A stretch of 64,000 nt of DNA from Auriscalpium vulgare. Lineage: Eukaryota > Basidiomycota > Agaricomycetes > Russulales > Auriscalpiaceae. Numbering within the stretch: position 1 is the first letter of the stretch; every line of letters begins with the position of its first letter. The position numbers and the translations under genes are program-made. Location of the stretch: assembly GCA_019915015.1 (NCBI GenBank), contig JAHBBC010000021.1:434001-498000 (forward strand), in the 5' to 3' direction. Of this stretch, positions 43,249 to 56,201 are shown in pieces. Below the pieces are notes generated by a model. The model searched no databases and was not told where the DNA came from. It was given only the letters and a program-made list of their open reading frames with translations.

Positions 43249-44494
43249 TCAAATCTCGTTTTCCTGCGCCTGTTTGACGTGGCTCAAGGCCAGAGCGGTC
43301 TTGCCAATCGCGTCAGCGGTTTGCCCAACAACCATTGGATCTAGTGAAGTTCGTGCAGCGGCCGTCGTCAATCTCTGAGACAGCGCAGTCAAAGCAAGCT
43401 CTAGAGATCTTCTAGCGGCTTCCAAGGACGGCAAGGTGGACGGAGTAGGCTTGCCTCCCAAAGTGAGAGTGATATACGAGGTGCTTGGTATAGGACGCAC
43501 CGGTGACAAGTTTCTTGGTACGACCCCAAGCGACGGTCCTGCCACACCAGTTGTGAGGGACTGTGGCACATTGCCATTGACTGTGGGACTTTCGGAAGTG
43601 TGTGTTTGCCCCAAGGGTATGTTAGAAACGATGGCCTGTATGTGTGCCAGTCTACGTGAGCAATAAAAATAGATGGGAGGACCACAAACAACGGGGGATA
43701 CCAGCACCCTTTCTGTGCGCTGACTGCCTTCCGCGAGCTCCCCAGAACTTGATGTGATTCGTCGGGAGTTGCCAGTTTCCACAGGCAATAGGCTATTTGC
43801 GTCTTTTTCGTCCACATAAGCTCTGTCACAAACGACGCATTCCTGCCAAGCCATGAACTTCAGGGTGCCCTAATGAGGTTCGGAAGGACCTTGCACACCT
43901 TACGAGGACTCTGAGCACCTCCAACCTTCGGAGGTCTGACAAGCGGGATCCCATAACACGTCGGATTTGGGCACTCATCCGCCAGCATTGCCCAGCCCCT
44001 CAGCAACCTTCTCCCGATCTCTGCAGACGCTTGGTCGGATTGCTGCCGACGTCGGATTGATTCTTCGGTTTCGATAGGCGGAGCAAATGTGGGAGAGCTC
44101 AGATTACTTGAGACCTCCGTAGGTGGCGTGGATGGGCGCGAATAATGAGTACTGGAAGTGATGCTTGGGGACGAAGGCAGAGGTGGGTCCGCTGCTTGGG
44201 AGCTTTGGCCATTCGCTGCGAAGAAAACTTAATGTACTGTGCTGAAGAGGAGTTCCTATATCTTACGTTTACCGTCTCCTTCGCAGTTGGCGCAAAACAA
44301 GACTTCTGGAGACTGTGCCGGTGGCGATCGCAATAACGGCACGCGTCGACAACCCGCCGTAGGACAAGTGTTGTCAGTCATAATCTGAGTCGAAAGTGTG
44401 AGCTATGGGCAGGATAAGCTTCAGGTCGACTAACCCAGCCTCTGAGCAAGTATTGGGCTAGCTTCTGAGAGACATCTTCGATGACTGTCGACAT
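43249..44494 (-). CDS. Sjogren/scleroderma autoantigen p27-type zinc-ribbon protein, duplicated domain
   Basis: Homologue of the ZNRD2/SSSCA1 (p27) family, with two copies of the zinc-ribbon domain. Copy 1, from the start codon: MSTVIEDVSQKLAQYLLRGW, IMTDNTCPTAGCRRVPLL, FCANCEGD. Copy 2: IGRRLLRGWAMLADECPNPT, CYGIPLVRPPK, then ECVVCDRAYVDE after an intron. Each copy has two CxxxxC/CxxC-type pairs. The rest is Ser/Thr/Pro-rich, ending with a helical LEAARRSLELALTALSQRL segment and VGQTADAIGKTALALSHV. About four introns. Role inferred only from family; the human protein is linked to centromere and Wnt/tankyrase biology. Confidence 0.8.
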
Positions 44495-44643
44495 ATTGCA
44501 GGTAAAGCACAGGAGGCGAGTGGTGGGAGGTGGTGGATTACATATACGCCAAGAGTTGTTGTGCCACGTCCGCCATTCTGCCTCAACTGTTTCTTCCGTC
44601 CGCCTTCAATACCTCTCCTCCCCGCGGACGTTGGCTGCGCTGG
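44495..44643. promoter_or_regulatory. 149-bp bidirectional promoter
   Basis: Separates the p27-like and EDEM-like start codons. Contains a GGTGGGAGGTGGTGG repeat near 44521-44535. Confidence 0.4.
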
Positions 44644-47600
44644 ATGCATTGGGCATTAAGATGGCCGGAACTCTTCCTTGCTGTTCTCCTGGTCGCTCTC
44701 GAGGCATGCAGATGGGGTTATAGCACCGTGCCCGGCATCGTCGAGGCAGGCTGGTCCGCTCAAAGGAAGCTCGATAACCGGTCAGTGCTGCATATGTCCT
44801 CTGCTGTGTAGCTCTGCAACTCTGCAACAGGAACAAGGTCAAGGAGCTCTGGTACCACGGATACAGCAGCTACATGCGTTATGGTGAGTTGTCTGCACTG
44901 CATCGCTCCAGTCCAGCGTTGCTAACTCGTTCGACGTAGCATTTCCTCTGGACGAGGTATTCTTCCGCCTGTTGATTGTTGCTCAGCATATCCTTACGGT
45001 GCTGTCAGCTCACCCCTCTTTCATGTTCTGGCAGAGGACCAGATTGGCACGCGCCGTACGTCTAGCTGCACCTGTCGAAGGACCACTGTTTGACTCTTGA
45101 CAAGGGATAACATTGCCTACAATGACGTGGCCGGAAATTTCTCTCTCACTCTCATCGACTCTTTGGACACTTTGGTCGTCCTCAACGATCGTCAAGGATT
45201 CGAGGACGGTGTTCGCAAGGTCATAGACTGGGTTACCTTCGACGTGAATACCAAACCTCAAATATTCGAAGCGAACATCCGTGTTCTCGGCGGACTCCTT
45301 TCGGCCCACATTTTTGCCAATCACACTGGCCAGCCGTTCCATCTCCCATGGTATCGTGGCGAACTGTTGGCTATGGCACGCGACCTCGGGGAACGGTTTC
45401 TGCCTGCGTTTGCTACTCCTACTGGTCTTCCTTATGCAAGAGTGTGTACTTATAGCCTTCGAACCAATGGTGCAGTTCAGTTACACTCGTCATAGATCAA
45501 CCTGCGCCACGGCATTCCTGCCGGTGAAAGTGCCGAAAGCTGTGAGCGAGATCTCTGTTCGTAACGTAGTAGACCTGCAGCCCTGACCTGTTCGACAGGT
45601 ACTGCTGGTGCAGGCTCTCTCATACTAGAGTTCGCAACTCTCAGTCGACTCACAGGCGACAGCAGATTCGAGAAGGCAGCACATAAAGCTTTCTTTGCTC
45701 TGTGGAATCGGCGATCAGATATTGGTCTTGTAGGCAACACGATCAATGTCTGGACTGGCGTGAGTTTCTCTGACGGTTGAGACAGCTCGAGCTCATGCAA
45801 TACAGAACTGGATATATCCTGAAGTTAGCTCAGTAGGGGCTGGCATCGACTCATTTTTCGAGTATGCCTTGAAGTGGTACATTCTAAGCGGTTGGTCTTC
45901 ATTTACATTGGTGATTGACCCTTAGTGTTCATTTGTCATCTAGGTGAACACGAGTTCCTCGATGTTTGGAATGAATCGTATGCTGCGATCATGAGATACG
46001 CCAGGTCGACTGATGGGTTATGGGTGAGTCAGCCACCATGGTACGTCTGGCACCGTCCTGAATTTCATATAGTTCCGTCGCGTGAACATATACAATGGAG
46101 AGGTCGTGTATGGGACCCTGGACTCCTTGTCTGCTTTCTGGCCGGGTCTCCAAGTGCTCGCGGGTGACGTTGACAATGCGATAAAGTCGCATATGCTGTG
46201 TAAGTCACTCGTAACCATGGTATCCATAGAGCTCATGAGCGGTTTGTCTTCAGACTGGGAGCTTTGGAAGCGCCACGCCGGTCTCCCAGAGGTGTGGGAC
46301 ATGAACTACAAACAGGCGACAGCCATGCAGTATCCGCTGCGTCCAGGTCGGATATACACACCGCGTCGATAACTGCTTCACGTCTGAGACTAATACTTTC
46401 GCCCAGAATTCATTGAGTCTACATGGTATCTTTACCGGGTACGCCATTGCGCACTGTTGCAATGATGGTTCACTTGACTCCTTCTCGTGACGTCAGGCGA
46501 CTCAAGATACGTCTTACCTCGACATTGGGGAGCGGGTGCTTCGAGACATTAGCCTCCGGTCTAAAGTCGAGTGTGGTTTGACCGGGATACAAGACCTGAG
46601 GACCAACGCACGCGACGACCGAATGGAGTCGTTCGTACTATCCGAGACACTGAAGGTGAGGCTATTAAGCTGCAGCAGCGGTTATAGCTCAATCTTCCCT
46701 GACAGTATCTATATCTATTATTCGACGAAGAGAACCCTCTTCACACGGACGACTCCAACTATGTATTTACTACAGAAGGCCATATTCTATGGCTCGACCA
46801 GCAGCACCTGAAGGCGACCACACCCGCGGTGCGCCAACTCCGTCGGGCTGAAAGCCCGCAATGCCCTGCTTACGAACCCCCGACCATCGGGGATTCACGC
46901 CTTGGTCATTCAAGCCTTGGTGGGCTGACACTGGGTGTTCGGTCACGATCCGACGTGGACTACTCTCGGCAACTCGTTGGTAATCTCGCCATGGAGACGG
47001 ATGCGAAGTATTGGCACGCTAGTGGGTGGTGCGAAAAACCTGAAGTCGCCCCATATGTAAGTGCTTCCCCTGGTGATCAGCACGTTTACTGACGCACCTC
47101 AAGACATTCGAATTCATCCTGTCAGCGGACGGGAAAGCTGTCACAGAAGACGTCAGTCCCAGTTTGATGAAGATTGCATCCACGCCGGACGGTTTCATCG
47201 TGCAAAGTGTTACCGGCATACGTGCCCGGATTGTGGCACGCCTAGATGGGAAGGGATACGATATGGCCAAACGTTAGTATTCTCCCTCACGATGATTCAG
47301 TCACTGACATATATTTCGCAGTTGGTCCGCACACTGTGCACACAGGCCAAGTTGTCTACCTCAATGACAGCGCGCTGTCGTTAACGCCGGCCGATGGACT
47401 GCAGGCTCAGGAAGAGAACGCCCGTGCTTCAGATGTTCAATTGCGCTTCTACATGGACTATCTCGACGCTGCGTTCGACATGGCAGTTGGTGGAAGCGAC
47501 TTGTTCACGGAGCTAGTCCTCACTGCTCATCCTGGCATGTTTGGAGGAAACCCTTCCATTCCTGACCCCGACAACGAAAGACCTCTGCGCTTCGGTCGAG

Positions 47601-48070
47601 GCGAAGGGGTGACGCTAGTTCGGGATCCTCTCAACCCTTTCGGATGCAAGCCGTATGACAAGATCTACAGCGAGGAAGCTATCTTCGCTCTCCGTGGAGA
47701 ATGCACATTTCTGGAGAAGTTGCTGTTCGCACAAGCCGCGGGCGCATCGGGCGTCGTTGTACTAGGCACATCGGAGGCGGCCGTGAACCCGTCTGCCGGT
47801 GCTGACGAATTACACGGGGTGGAAGATAGGCTGGAGGACGTCGCCATCGTTGTCATCAAGCAGTCGGACGGCCGATTGCTCGCGGAGATGTTGGATAATG
47901 CTGAAAAGCAAGGGATAGGAAGGGTAGTACTTGCGTTAGATCAAACCGACGGTACGGTGGCGCGGGCGCGGGACGCAGATGAGAGGGAGGGGTGGAGGAA
48001 CAAGTCAGATGAGCGTCGCGTTTTGTATGTGAACGGTCGCCCAATACTGAACACAGTTCTAATGATATAA
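44644..48070 (+). CDS. EDEM-like GH47 alpha-mannosidase with PA domain
   Basis: ER-degradation-enhancing mannosidase-like protein (EDEM3/Mnl type), trimming mannose on misfolded glycoproteins. It starts [20 protein letters not shown] (signal anchor), then [128 protein letters not shown], the [11 protein letters not shown] block, then [21 protein letters not shown]-terminal protease-associated domain follows ([58 protein letters not shown]). GH47 acidic residues E, D and E appear in the expected blocks. Many short introns. No KDEL-type retention signal at the end. Confidence 0.9.
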
Positions 48071-48123
48071 AATTGCTACATCTGCTGACCTTCTAAGCTT
48101 TAGTTCTCACATGGAGCGATAAG

Positions 48124-48823
48124 TTAGTCGTCACTCTGGACAATGGAGTAGCTCTGGGCATTCAGCTTCTCTGTGCCCTTCAAAAACGTCAACTCGATGA
48201 TGAACAGATATTCCAGTAACTGGCCGCCTTGCTTCGTGACGAGCTCGCCAGCGGCAGACGCAGAACCGCCTTTTCCCGCGGTCAGTATTGCCTCGCCGCT
48301 AGGCCAGGAGTTACTTACCTGTTGCGATGAGATCGTCGACAACGATGACAGTCTGGCCCGGTGCTATCGCATCGGCCTGCATCTCGAAAACGTCCTGGGA
48401 TGAAAGTCTGAGGGACACCCTAATCATGAAAACATAACACGTACTGTTCCATATTCCTTTTCATACGAAGCTTGCACGCAAACCCCGGGCAGCTTTCCAC
48501 GTTTCCTGACAGGCACGAACGCCGCACCCAGCCTCAGAGCGATTATGGGTCCGAAGAGGAATCCGCGGGCATCCAAGCCGACAACGATATCGATCTTTTT
48601 CGTCGGTGACTTGAAGATGGTGTCAGCCGTGATGTGGTGCATGAAGTGGGTAATGAGGGTTTCAAAAGCGAATGGGTCGCGCAAGAGTGGGAAGATGTCG
48701 AGGAACACGATGCCCTGCATGCACGGTCAATCGCTAGCACACTGTGACTGCGTGGCAACCCACCTTCTTGGGAAAGTCAGCATGTTGCGTCAGGAGACTC
48801 TGGATGTACTGGACATCGGCCAT
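48124..48823 (-). CDS. APT1: adenine phosphoribosyltransferase
   Basis: Converts adenine and PRPP to AMP (purine salvage, cytosol). Exon 1 gives MADVQYIQSLLTQHADFPKK, then GIVFLDIFPLLRDPFAFETL, IDIVVGLDARGFLFGPIIAL, RLGAAFVPVRKRGKLPG, ASYEKEYGTV, the PRPP-binding loop VIVVDDLIATGGSASAAGEL, and YLFIIELTFLKGTEKLN. The conserved R-K-x-G-K-L-P and V-V-D-D-x-x-A-T-G-G motifs are intact. Three introns; length close to other fungal APRTs. Its 3' end lies 53 bp from the EDEM-like gene, convergent. Confidence 0.95.
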
Positions 48824-49066
48824 GTTTCTAAGTTCGGGCGTGTGGATGTGATGGAGACAAAGTTTGTCTGGGCGGCCCGGGACCCGGCAGCTTCAGAAAG
48901 TCATGGCGAGCCCTGTGGCTTCCAAAGTTTCACCGTCTGCGCCTGCGCCCGTGTCGTACTCCTCACGCAACCCGCATAGCATGATCGCTCATAGATTGAA
49001 TGGTACGCTTGCAGCATATAGGAAGAAGGGCATGACAATACAGAGCGAGAACAACGTAGAGCAATT

Positions 49067-50059
49067 TTAGACAGCCTCCAAAACCTCCGGCTCCTTGAAG
49101 TCCTTCACCACCCGCGTACCAGTTTCCTGCAGTAAGATCAGACGCTTGAACGTTGCGCAGCACACTCAGACAAGAAACTCACGTCTGTAGACTCGCCATG
49201 AAGTTCAAGGAGCTTCGACACGTCGAATTTGGGAGCCTTCAGAATCTTCGCCTTGTGCACGTACACGTTTTGGAGGGGGTAAATGCTCCGCGCGGCCTTC
49301 TCGATCTCCCGCCCAATCGCCTCCGGCACGAACTTCTGCACCAACTCCTTCAAGTCGCAGCTCGTCGCCTCCCGTGTCATGATCTCGAACATCTTTTTGC
49401 GGATCTCCCGAATTTGGCTGGTCTGCGCATAAGTCGTCTTCCGTACTTGCGTTTGGCGACGCTTCGTGAAGCCGATGGCGAACAGGCGGAGAAGGTAGCC
49501 ATCGGTTGTCTTCACATCGACGTGCGCTTCGATAAGGGTCTGCCATTTTCGGACCAGCGAGCGCAGCTTGTCCGACGTGAATGACATGCCGTGGAAGTTG
49601 GTGAGACAATTCCGGCCCTGGACCTCATCGACGCGTAACCTGATCTTCCGGAACGACTGCTCCTCGTCCTTGTTCAGGTCACCAAGCGAGAACTCCACAA
49701 TTCGGCCCTTGAGAGAGTCATTTGCATTCTCTGTGATGCAAATGTCAGATAATACTAACACAACAGCTATAGCTGACGACGCACTCAAGCCCTGGGAGCG
49801 GTTGACAAGCGTCTTGCCAACATTCTTCACCTCGAAGATTGACGGGGCTTTGATGTCGTACCAGTCTGCGCATTTCTAGTCAGCATACCGTCCCATGAAG
49901 AGGTCATGCACACGCACCTTTGCGAGAGAAGGGGTCAACGACCTTTTTCTTGATACCCTTCTTGCCCTTGGACAAGCGCTTATTCTGATACGGTCATACG
50001 CAATGAGCATGCTGCACACGGAAGATGCGGCGGGAGCAACGCACTTTGCCTACGGCCAT
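49067..50059 (-). CDS. RPS1: 40S ribosomal protein eS1 (RPS1/RPS3A)
   Basis: Small-subunit ribosomal protein eS1. A 15-nt first exon encodes MAVGK, joined to [20 protein letters not shown], then [127 protein letters not shown] and [20 protein letters not shown]. It ends [14 protein letters not shown]. Five introns; none shows C/D or H/ACA box signatures of a hosted snoRNA. Divergent from ATG10. Confidence 0.97.
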
Positions 50060-50226
50060 GGTGGAGGATGGTGGATATGAGCGGTGAGGGTGAAGCCGCT
50101 AGCCGGCACTTGGACGGGCTGTGATTTGAGATGCTGGAGAGCGTGTGCACCGTGTCCAAAGGGATGCGGTGGCTTAAACCTTAATCATCGAACTGCCCAG
50201 TTGTGTTCCCACGCCACTATGCCTCG
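50060..50226. promoter_or_regulatory. bidirectional promoter, eS1 / ATG10
   Basis: 167 bp between divergent start codons. No TATA or T-rich ribosomal-protein element is clear. Confidence 0.4.
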
Positions 50227-51013
50227 ATGCTCTCTTCCGCAACACTCACGCGCTCTCAGTTCCAACAGGCCTGCAAGGCCTTCATCGCGAAATACAGCCG
50301 CAGCACGTCTTCCGATTTTATCGAGGGTAGACTCCACGGATGGTCATGGGCTGAGCATCCAGTGCGCCATTTTGCTCTTGTTCACTTGTGCTATTCTTGA
50401 TCTGGGCTTCAAGACCGCTCCGGGTTTCGGTTTCATGTCGCGTCTTGTGCTGCTTTCTTGGAGTGATACCGCCTCGGAGCCGGACCTTGATGCCGGTGAA
50501 GTTGGCGATGCAGAAGTAACCGACGATGCGGCACGAAGCCTCCCGGTATCGTCAGAGGCCCTCACATGCTACCAGACGGTCGTATTCTCTCCGACCTACC
50601 AGGTGCCTGCGTTCTACTTCCAGATCCATGACTCGAGTGCGCCATCTTTAGATCGGTACTTGTCGCACTTATTCAGACGGGGAGCAGAGGGGTCGCCTCT
50701 GGCTCTGAGAGAGGTGCTGAAGACCAGCCTGCTGTTTGGGCACGCAATCCCCCCTTGTGACACAACATCATTCGGGATGACACCACAGGAGTCGACATTC
50801 CCGGTACTGTCACAAGGCGAGCACCCGACGTTAGGCACGCCGTCGTGGTACATGCATCCGTGCGGGATGCCGTCGGCAATGGGCGGACTGGCCGCTGAGA
50901 TGACGGCCGAGGCGGTGACCGAGGATGCGGGCGGAAGCGAAGAGGACGCGACGCTGCGGTGGCTCGAGGCGTGGTTCATGGTGCTGGGGAACCTGGTGGA
51001 TCTGAGGGTGTAG
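50227..51013 (+). CDS. ATG10: ATG10 E2-like conjugating enzyme of autophagy
   Basis: E2-like enzyme joining Atg12 to Atg5. Two exons (50227-50361, 50414-51013; 735 nt) give 244 residues. It starts MLSSATLTRSQFQQACKAFI, then GWSWAEHP; exon 2 has GFGFMSRLVLLSW, YQTVVFSPTYQVPAFYFQIH, LSQGEHPTLGTPSWYMHPCG with the catalytic Cys in H-P-C, and WLEAWFMVLGNLVDLRV at the end. The H-P-T-x-G-T-P-x-W-x-x-H-P-C block is the family hallmark. An acidic linker (DLDAGEVGDAEVTDD) follows the N-terminal part. An upstream in-frame ATG is not needed, since the first motif begins at residue 8. Confidence 0.88.
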
Positions 51014-51296
51014 AGCGTGCGCGTGTGCCGGGTACCACGTAGTATATTCACATGTGCCGGATCTAGACGGCGGTGGTATATAACGCGCGGGTAGCTACTC
51101 GCCGTCTTGCTCGCTGTTTCGCCGCTTCCGAGTCTGCAGACATCGACCGTGCAATCTCCAGACACATCGGCAGAGTTGTCATTCTCGTTCCATTTTCCGT
51201 CGTACGATTTGAAGCGCTCGCGGCTTCCTCTCTTCGGATTGGCTCGTTTCCGGTGTGGTCGCATACCCGCAATTATTATAAAGACAAGGCCAAAAC

Positions 51297-52809
<1,513 letters not shown>

Positions 52810-53342
52810 TGGGAGGTAGAAGTATCGTGCGTCGTTTGGTCGTCGATGTTCTGTATAGTGTTTCTTGTATTCGTCATCTAGAATTATTGCATACTAGGAA
52901 ACAACGCATCAACATCTCTATGAGCCCCAGTCTCACAGTGATCTTGAAAGAAAGAATCACCTGCACGGGGCGAGCAGGCGGTTTTAAGTATGACGTGCCC
53001 TGCACGGCACTGACTGACGCTCCGATCTGTTCGGCATCAGCCTAGTGCTGGGAAGATAAGGCGAAGCTTTGGGCGACGTGCATGTGAGCATGGAACTGAT
53101 GAGTGGGTCCTCGCGTTATCGTTCTCTCATCTCAGCATTGGCTCATGGGGGCCGTCAATCCCACACCCACCTGACAGTACACTCGAAACAGGCGATGCGC
53201 AACCACGGTGCGCGGGTGCAGTGGACTGGATGTACCTTGGCGGTCTTCGTACGAGCTTAAGAGCGACTTTTAATTCCTTTCTTTCGAGTTCTTCGCTGAT
53301 CTTCAAACGGTCCTTCAAACGATCTTTCGGTCAAACGTCTCA
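52810..53342. other. intergenic, transporter promoter
   Basis: About 530 bp between two plus-strand genes. No TATA or repeated operator is clear and no coding frame is supported. Confidence 0.4.
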
Positions 53343-55931
53343 ATGAGTAGCATTCTCGAGCAACCCTCTCCCGATCCGGAGAAACGTGCCTTTGGCTCTG
53401 AAAATACGGATGAGAAGACCGACGGTGCTACGACGGAATCCGCTATCGACAGCCGCGACGGAGATGAAGCCCTCGTTCTGGTCGGAAGGGACAAGCAGGC
53501 TCACTTCACCGACGAATACAACCGTCGCCTGCGCAGGAAGCTGGTGCGTGTGTGGTCGTTTCCTGCTCCGGAAGAGCTAATCCTGGTACCCAGGATCTCT
53601 GGATACCTCCGTTATGTGCAGCAGTATATTTCACGCAGTTCCTGTGAGTATCTGGATGTTGACTCGCAGCATCTATACTGATAAGCATGACAGCGACAAG
53701 ACGTCGTTAAATTATGCCAGGCATGCACCGTTTGTCTGATAGTATTTAGTACACCAGTTCTCAATGCCGACTCACAGCATCATGAACTTTCCAATCAAGG
53801 GACAGGTGCATTTTTTTCAACATCTGGCACGTCACATGCATCTGAGTATAGATCCCTAGAACTATAATCTCGTATCGCTAGCCTTTTACCTAGGTCATTG
53901 GGACATGCTCTCGTAGTTGCCACACTGACGCATGCAGCACAGGGTTTCTAGTGTGGGAGTTCCCTACCGTCTACATCTCACAGAAGTTGCGCCTGGCAAA
54001 GTACCTAGGTCAACTTTGGATAGTGATACCCTCCTCGCCATACACGCTGATGCCTGGTCAGGGACCAACATTGTTCTGTGGGGGATTGTCCTCATGGCAC
54101 ATGCCGCAGCTCCTTCCTTCAGTGCATTCTTCGCCTTGCGATTCTTACTGGGTACGTCTATCATCTCCCTTCAGAGAGTGCTCGACGTGCGGTTTTTCTG
54201 ACCATGTAAAAAGGAATGTTCGAGTCGTGTGTTGCGCCTAGCCTAATCCTCATCATATCTATGTTTTACAAGAAGGATGAGCAGGTTCTTATTCATTCAT
54301 TCTGAACGCAATTCGCTGCTGACCCGACTACTTGCCCAGGCTACCCGCATTTCTTGGTTCTATGTCATGGTTAGTCATATCGCCGTTACTATAAGGGAAC
54401 CACCGCAGGAAAGTTGACAAGTACATGGGCAGAACGGTTTGACAAGCGTTTTCGGTGGATTTGTTGCGTACGTGAGTGAAGCACGGCCCAAGGGCTACCA
54501 TCGCGTTCTTACATTTATCTCCACCGACGCCGTGCAGGGCATCTCATTCTATGACGGGCACCAAATTGCTCCGTACAAGATATTATACCTCGTCCTCGGC
54601 GGCCTCGCGATAATCGTTGGCATCTGCGTGCTCATTTGGATGCCCGATTCTCCGGTCCACGCTCAACTGCTCACTCAAGAAGAAAAAATAGCTGCGTTGG
54701 AGCGGGTTCGCAACGACCAAGGAGGGACAAGTAACAGGACTTTGAAGCTGGCACAAGTCAAGGAGGCCGTGTTGGATATTCGGACTTGGCTAGTGGTTCT
54801 ATCGACCATGTTGAGTAGGTCGATCCGGAGCCTGATCGCCGCATTGAATGTATCTCACCATTGCCTTTAGCGAGCATTCCCAATGGAGGTTTGAGCAATT
54901 GTGCGTCTCCCGGCACCTAAGGTCGTATGTGGAGCGCTCTGACTACCTCACAGTCAGCAACCAGATTATCAAGAGTTTCGGATACACGTCAGCACTTCTA
55001 TTCTCACTAATAGTTACCGCGGAACGCTGAATCCTTTGTTTTTGCATCATCGCAGATCAAAGCAGACGTTGATCCTGTCGACGCCTGGAGGGGCCATTGC
55101 AGCAGGAACCACCCTGTTCTGTGGCTGGTACTCGGACAAGAAGGTTATTTTTTACTATCGCCGGGAGAACGGCTGATGTTGAAGATCGATTGTTCCAGGG
55201 AGAACGGATGACTCCCATCGTGATCGCTATAGTACCGACGATCGTTGGCGCAGGTCTGTTAATCCCAGGATCTAACGCAGCTGTGAGCTGTCTGACGTCA
55301 CAGAACAATAGCTATGCTCATCGGTCTCAATAACAAATCCGGGGCAAAGGGAGCCTTACTTTTTGGTACGTCAAAGAGCCTCAAAACCCGACCGAGATAA
55401 ACTGACTATTTGCATAAGCAACATATCTTGTCGGAACTTTTGGAAGTGCTTTATCAACAATATACGCTTACAATGCATCCAACACAAGTGGGCACACAAA
55501 GAAGGTAGCGAATTATCTTTCGAGCTGGACCATGTCCTCTGACTGGCAGTCTGGTGCATTTCAAGGTCACCGTCAACGCGATGACGCTGGCCACGTTCAG
55601 CGTCGGCAACATCATCGGGACTGAGATATTCCTGCCCAAGGACGCTCCAGCTTACATTCCAGGGAAGATAGCGATCATGGTCTTACTCACCGCCCAGCTC
55701 TTCATTTGTTTCCTGTTACGATGGATCAACACACGCATGAATGCGAAGAAGCGCGAGCACCTGGAGAAGGAGAAAGCCCGACAAGGATGGACGGACGCTG
55801 ATATTCGAAGGGAACGCGAGCGAAGTGCCTTCTTGGACTTATCAGACAAGCAGTCAGTTTGTGATCTCCTCTACGCGTATGTTGTTGCTGATAGCTCGTG
55901 AAGGAACATATTTTTCGTCTATACATCGTGA
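53343..55931 (+). CDS. MFS transporter, Dal5/allantoate permease-type
   Basis: Plasma-membrane proton symporter of the anion:cation symporter family (Dal5, Tna1, Vht1-like), likely for a carboxylate or vitamin. The N-terminus is acidic (MSSILEQPSPDPEKR). Then DLWIPPLCAAVYFTQFLDKT, SLNYASIMNFPIKG, YNLVSLAFYLGFLVWEFPTV, YISQKLRLAKYLG, GTNIVLWGIVLMAHAAAPSF, ALRFLLGMFESCVAPSLILI, ATRISWFYVMNGLTSVFGGF, YLVLGGLAIIVGICVLIWMP, SNQIIKSFGYTS, GAIAAGTTLFCGWYSDKK, AAMLIGLNNKSGAKGALLFA, NASNTSGHTKKVTVNAMTLA and FSVGNIIGTEIFLPKDAPAY. The end is DLSDKQNIFFVYTS after a last intron. All 12 helices can be assembled. It has about 16 introns, one with a GC donor (53721-53777). Confidence 0.88.
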
Positions 55932-56201
55932 CGAATGAGCTATAGATATCAGTACTTTCATGATAGTCTCCTGAGCCTCGAATTGGCAAGCTCATGATCA
56001 TGCGACTCCGTCTCAGAAATCGGTTACAATGATTGATCGACTGGTACATAAATGACCTTGAATGCATGGATGGTACCAGTTCGGGAATTGCCGGACCCCG
56101 GCTAACTACGTTCAGAGGAGTCAGACGTCAACATGAGCGCTCAGCCTTACACCTACCTGCGACACAACTGGTGAGTACTTGAGTAGTCAAGCGCAACATT
56201 T
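55932..56201. other. intergenic with possible first exon of next gene
   Basis: Contains ATGAGCGCTCAGCCTTACAC at 56133 followed by a good donor (GTGAGT), which might be a first exon (MSAQPYTYLRHN) of the downstream gene, but the join to its body is not in a clean frame. Confidence 0.3.

Noticed and set aside
48545..48979. 144-codon plus-strand frame over APRT
   Set aside because: Antisense to the APRT exons; no homology and no start context.
49738..49795. snoRNA in a ribosomal protein eS1 intron
   Set aside because: The intron is about 56 nt with a CAGCTATAGCTG palindrome but no C/D or H/ACA boxes.
50470..50880. minus-strand frames over ATG10
   Set aside because: They are shadows of the ATG10 exon, which carries the H-P-C catalytic block.
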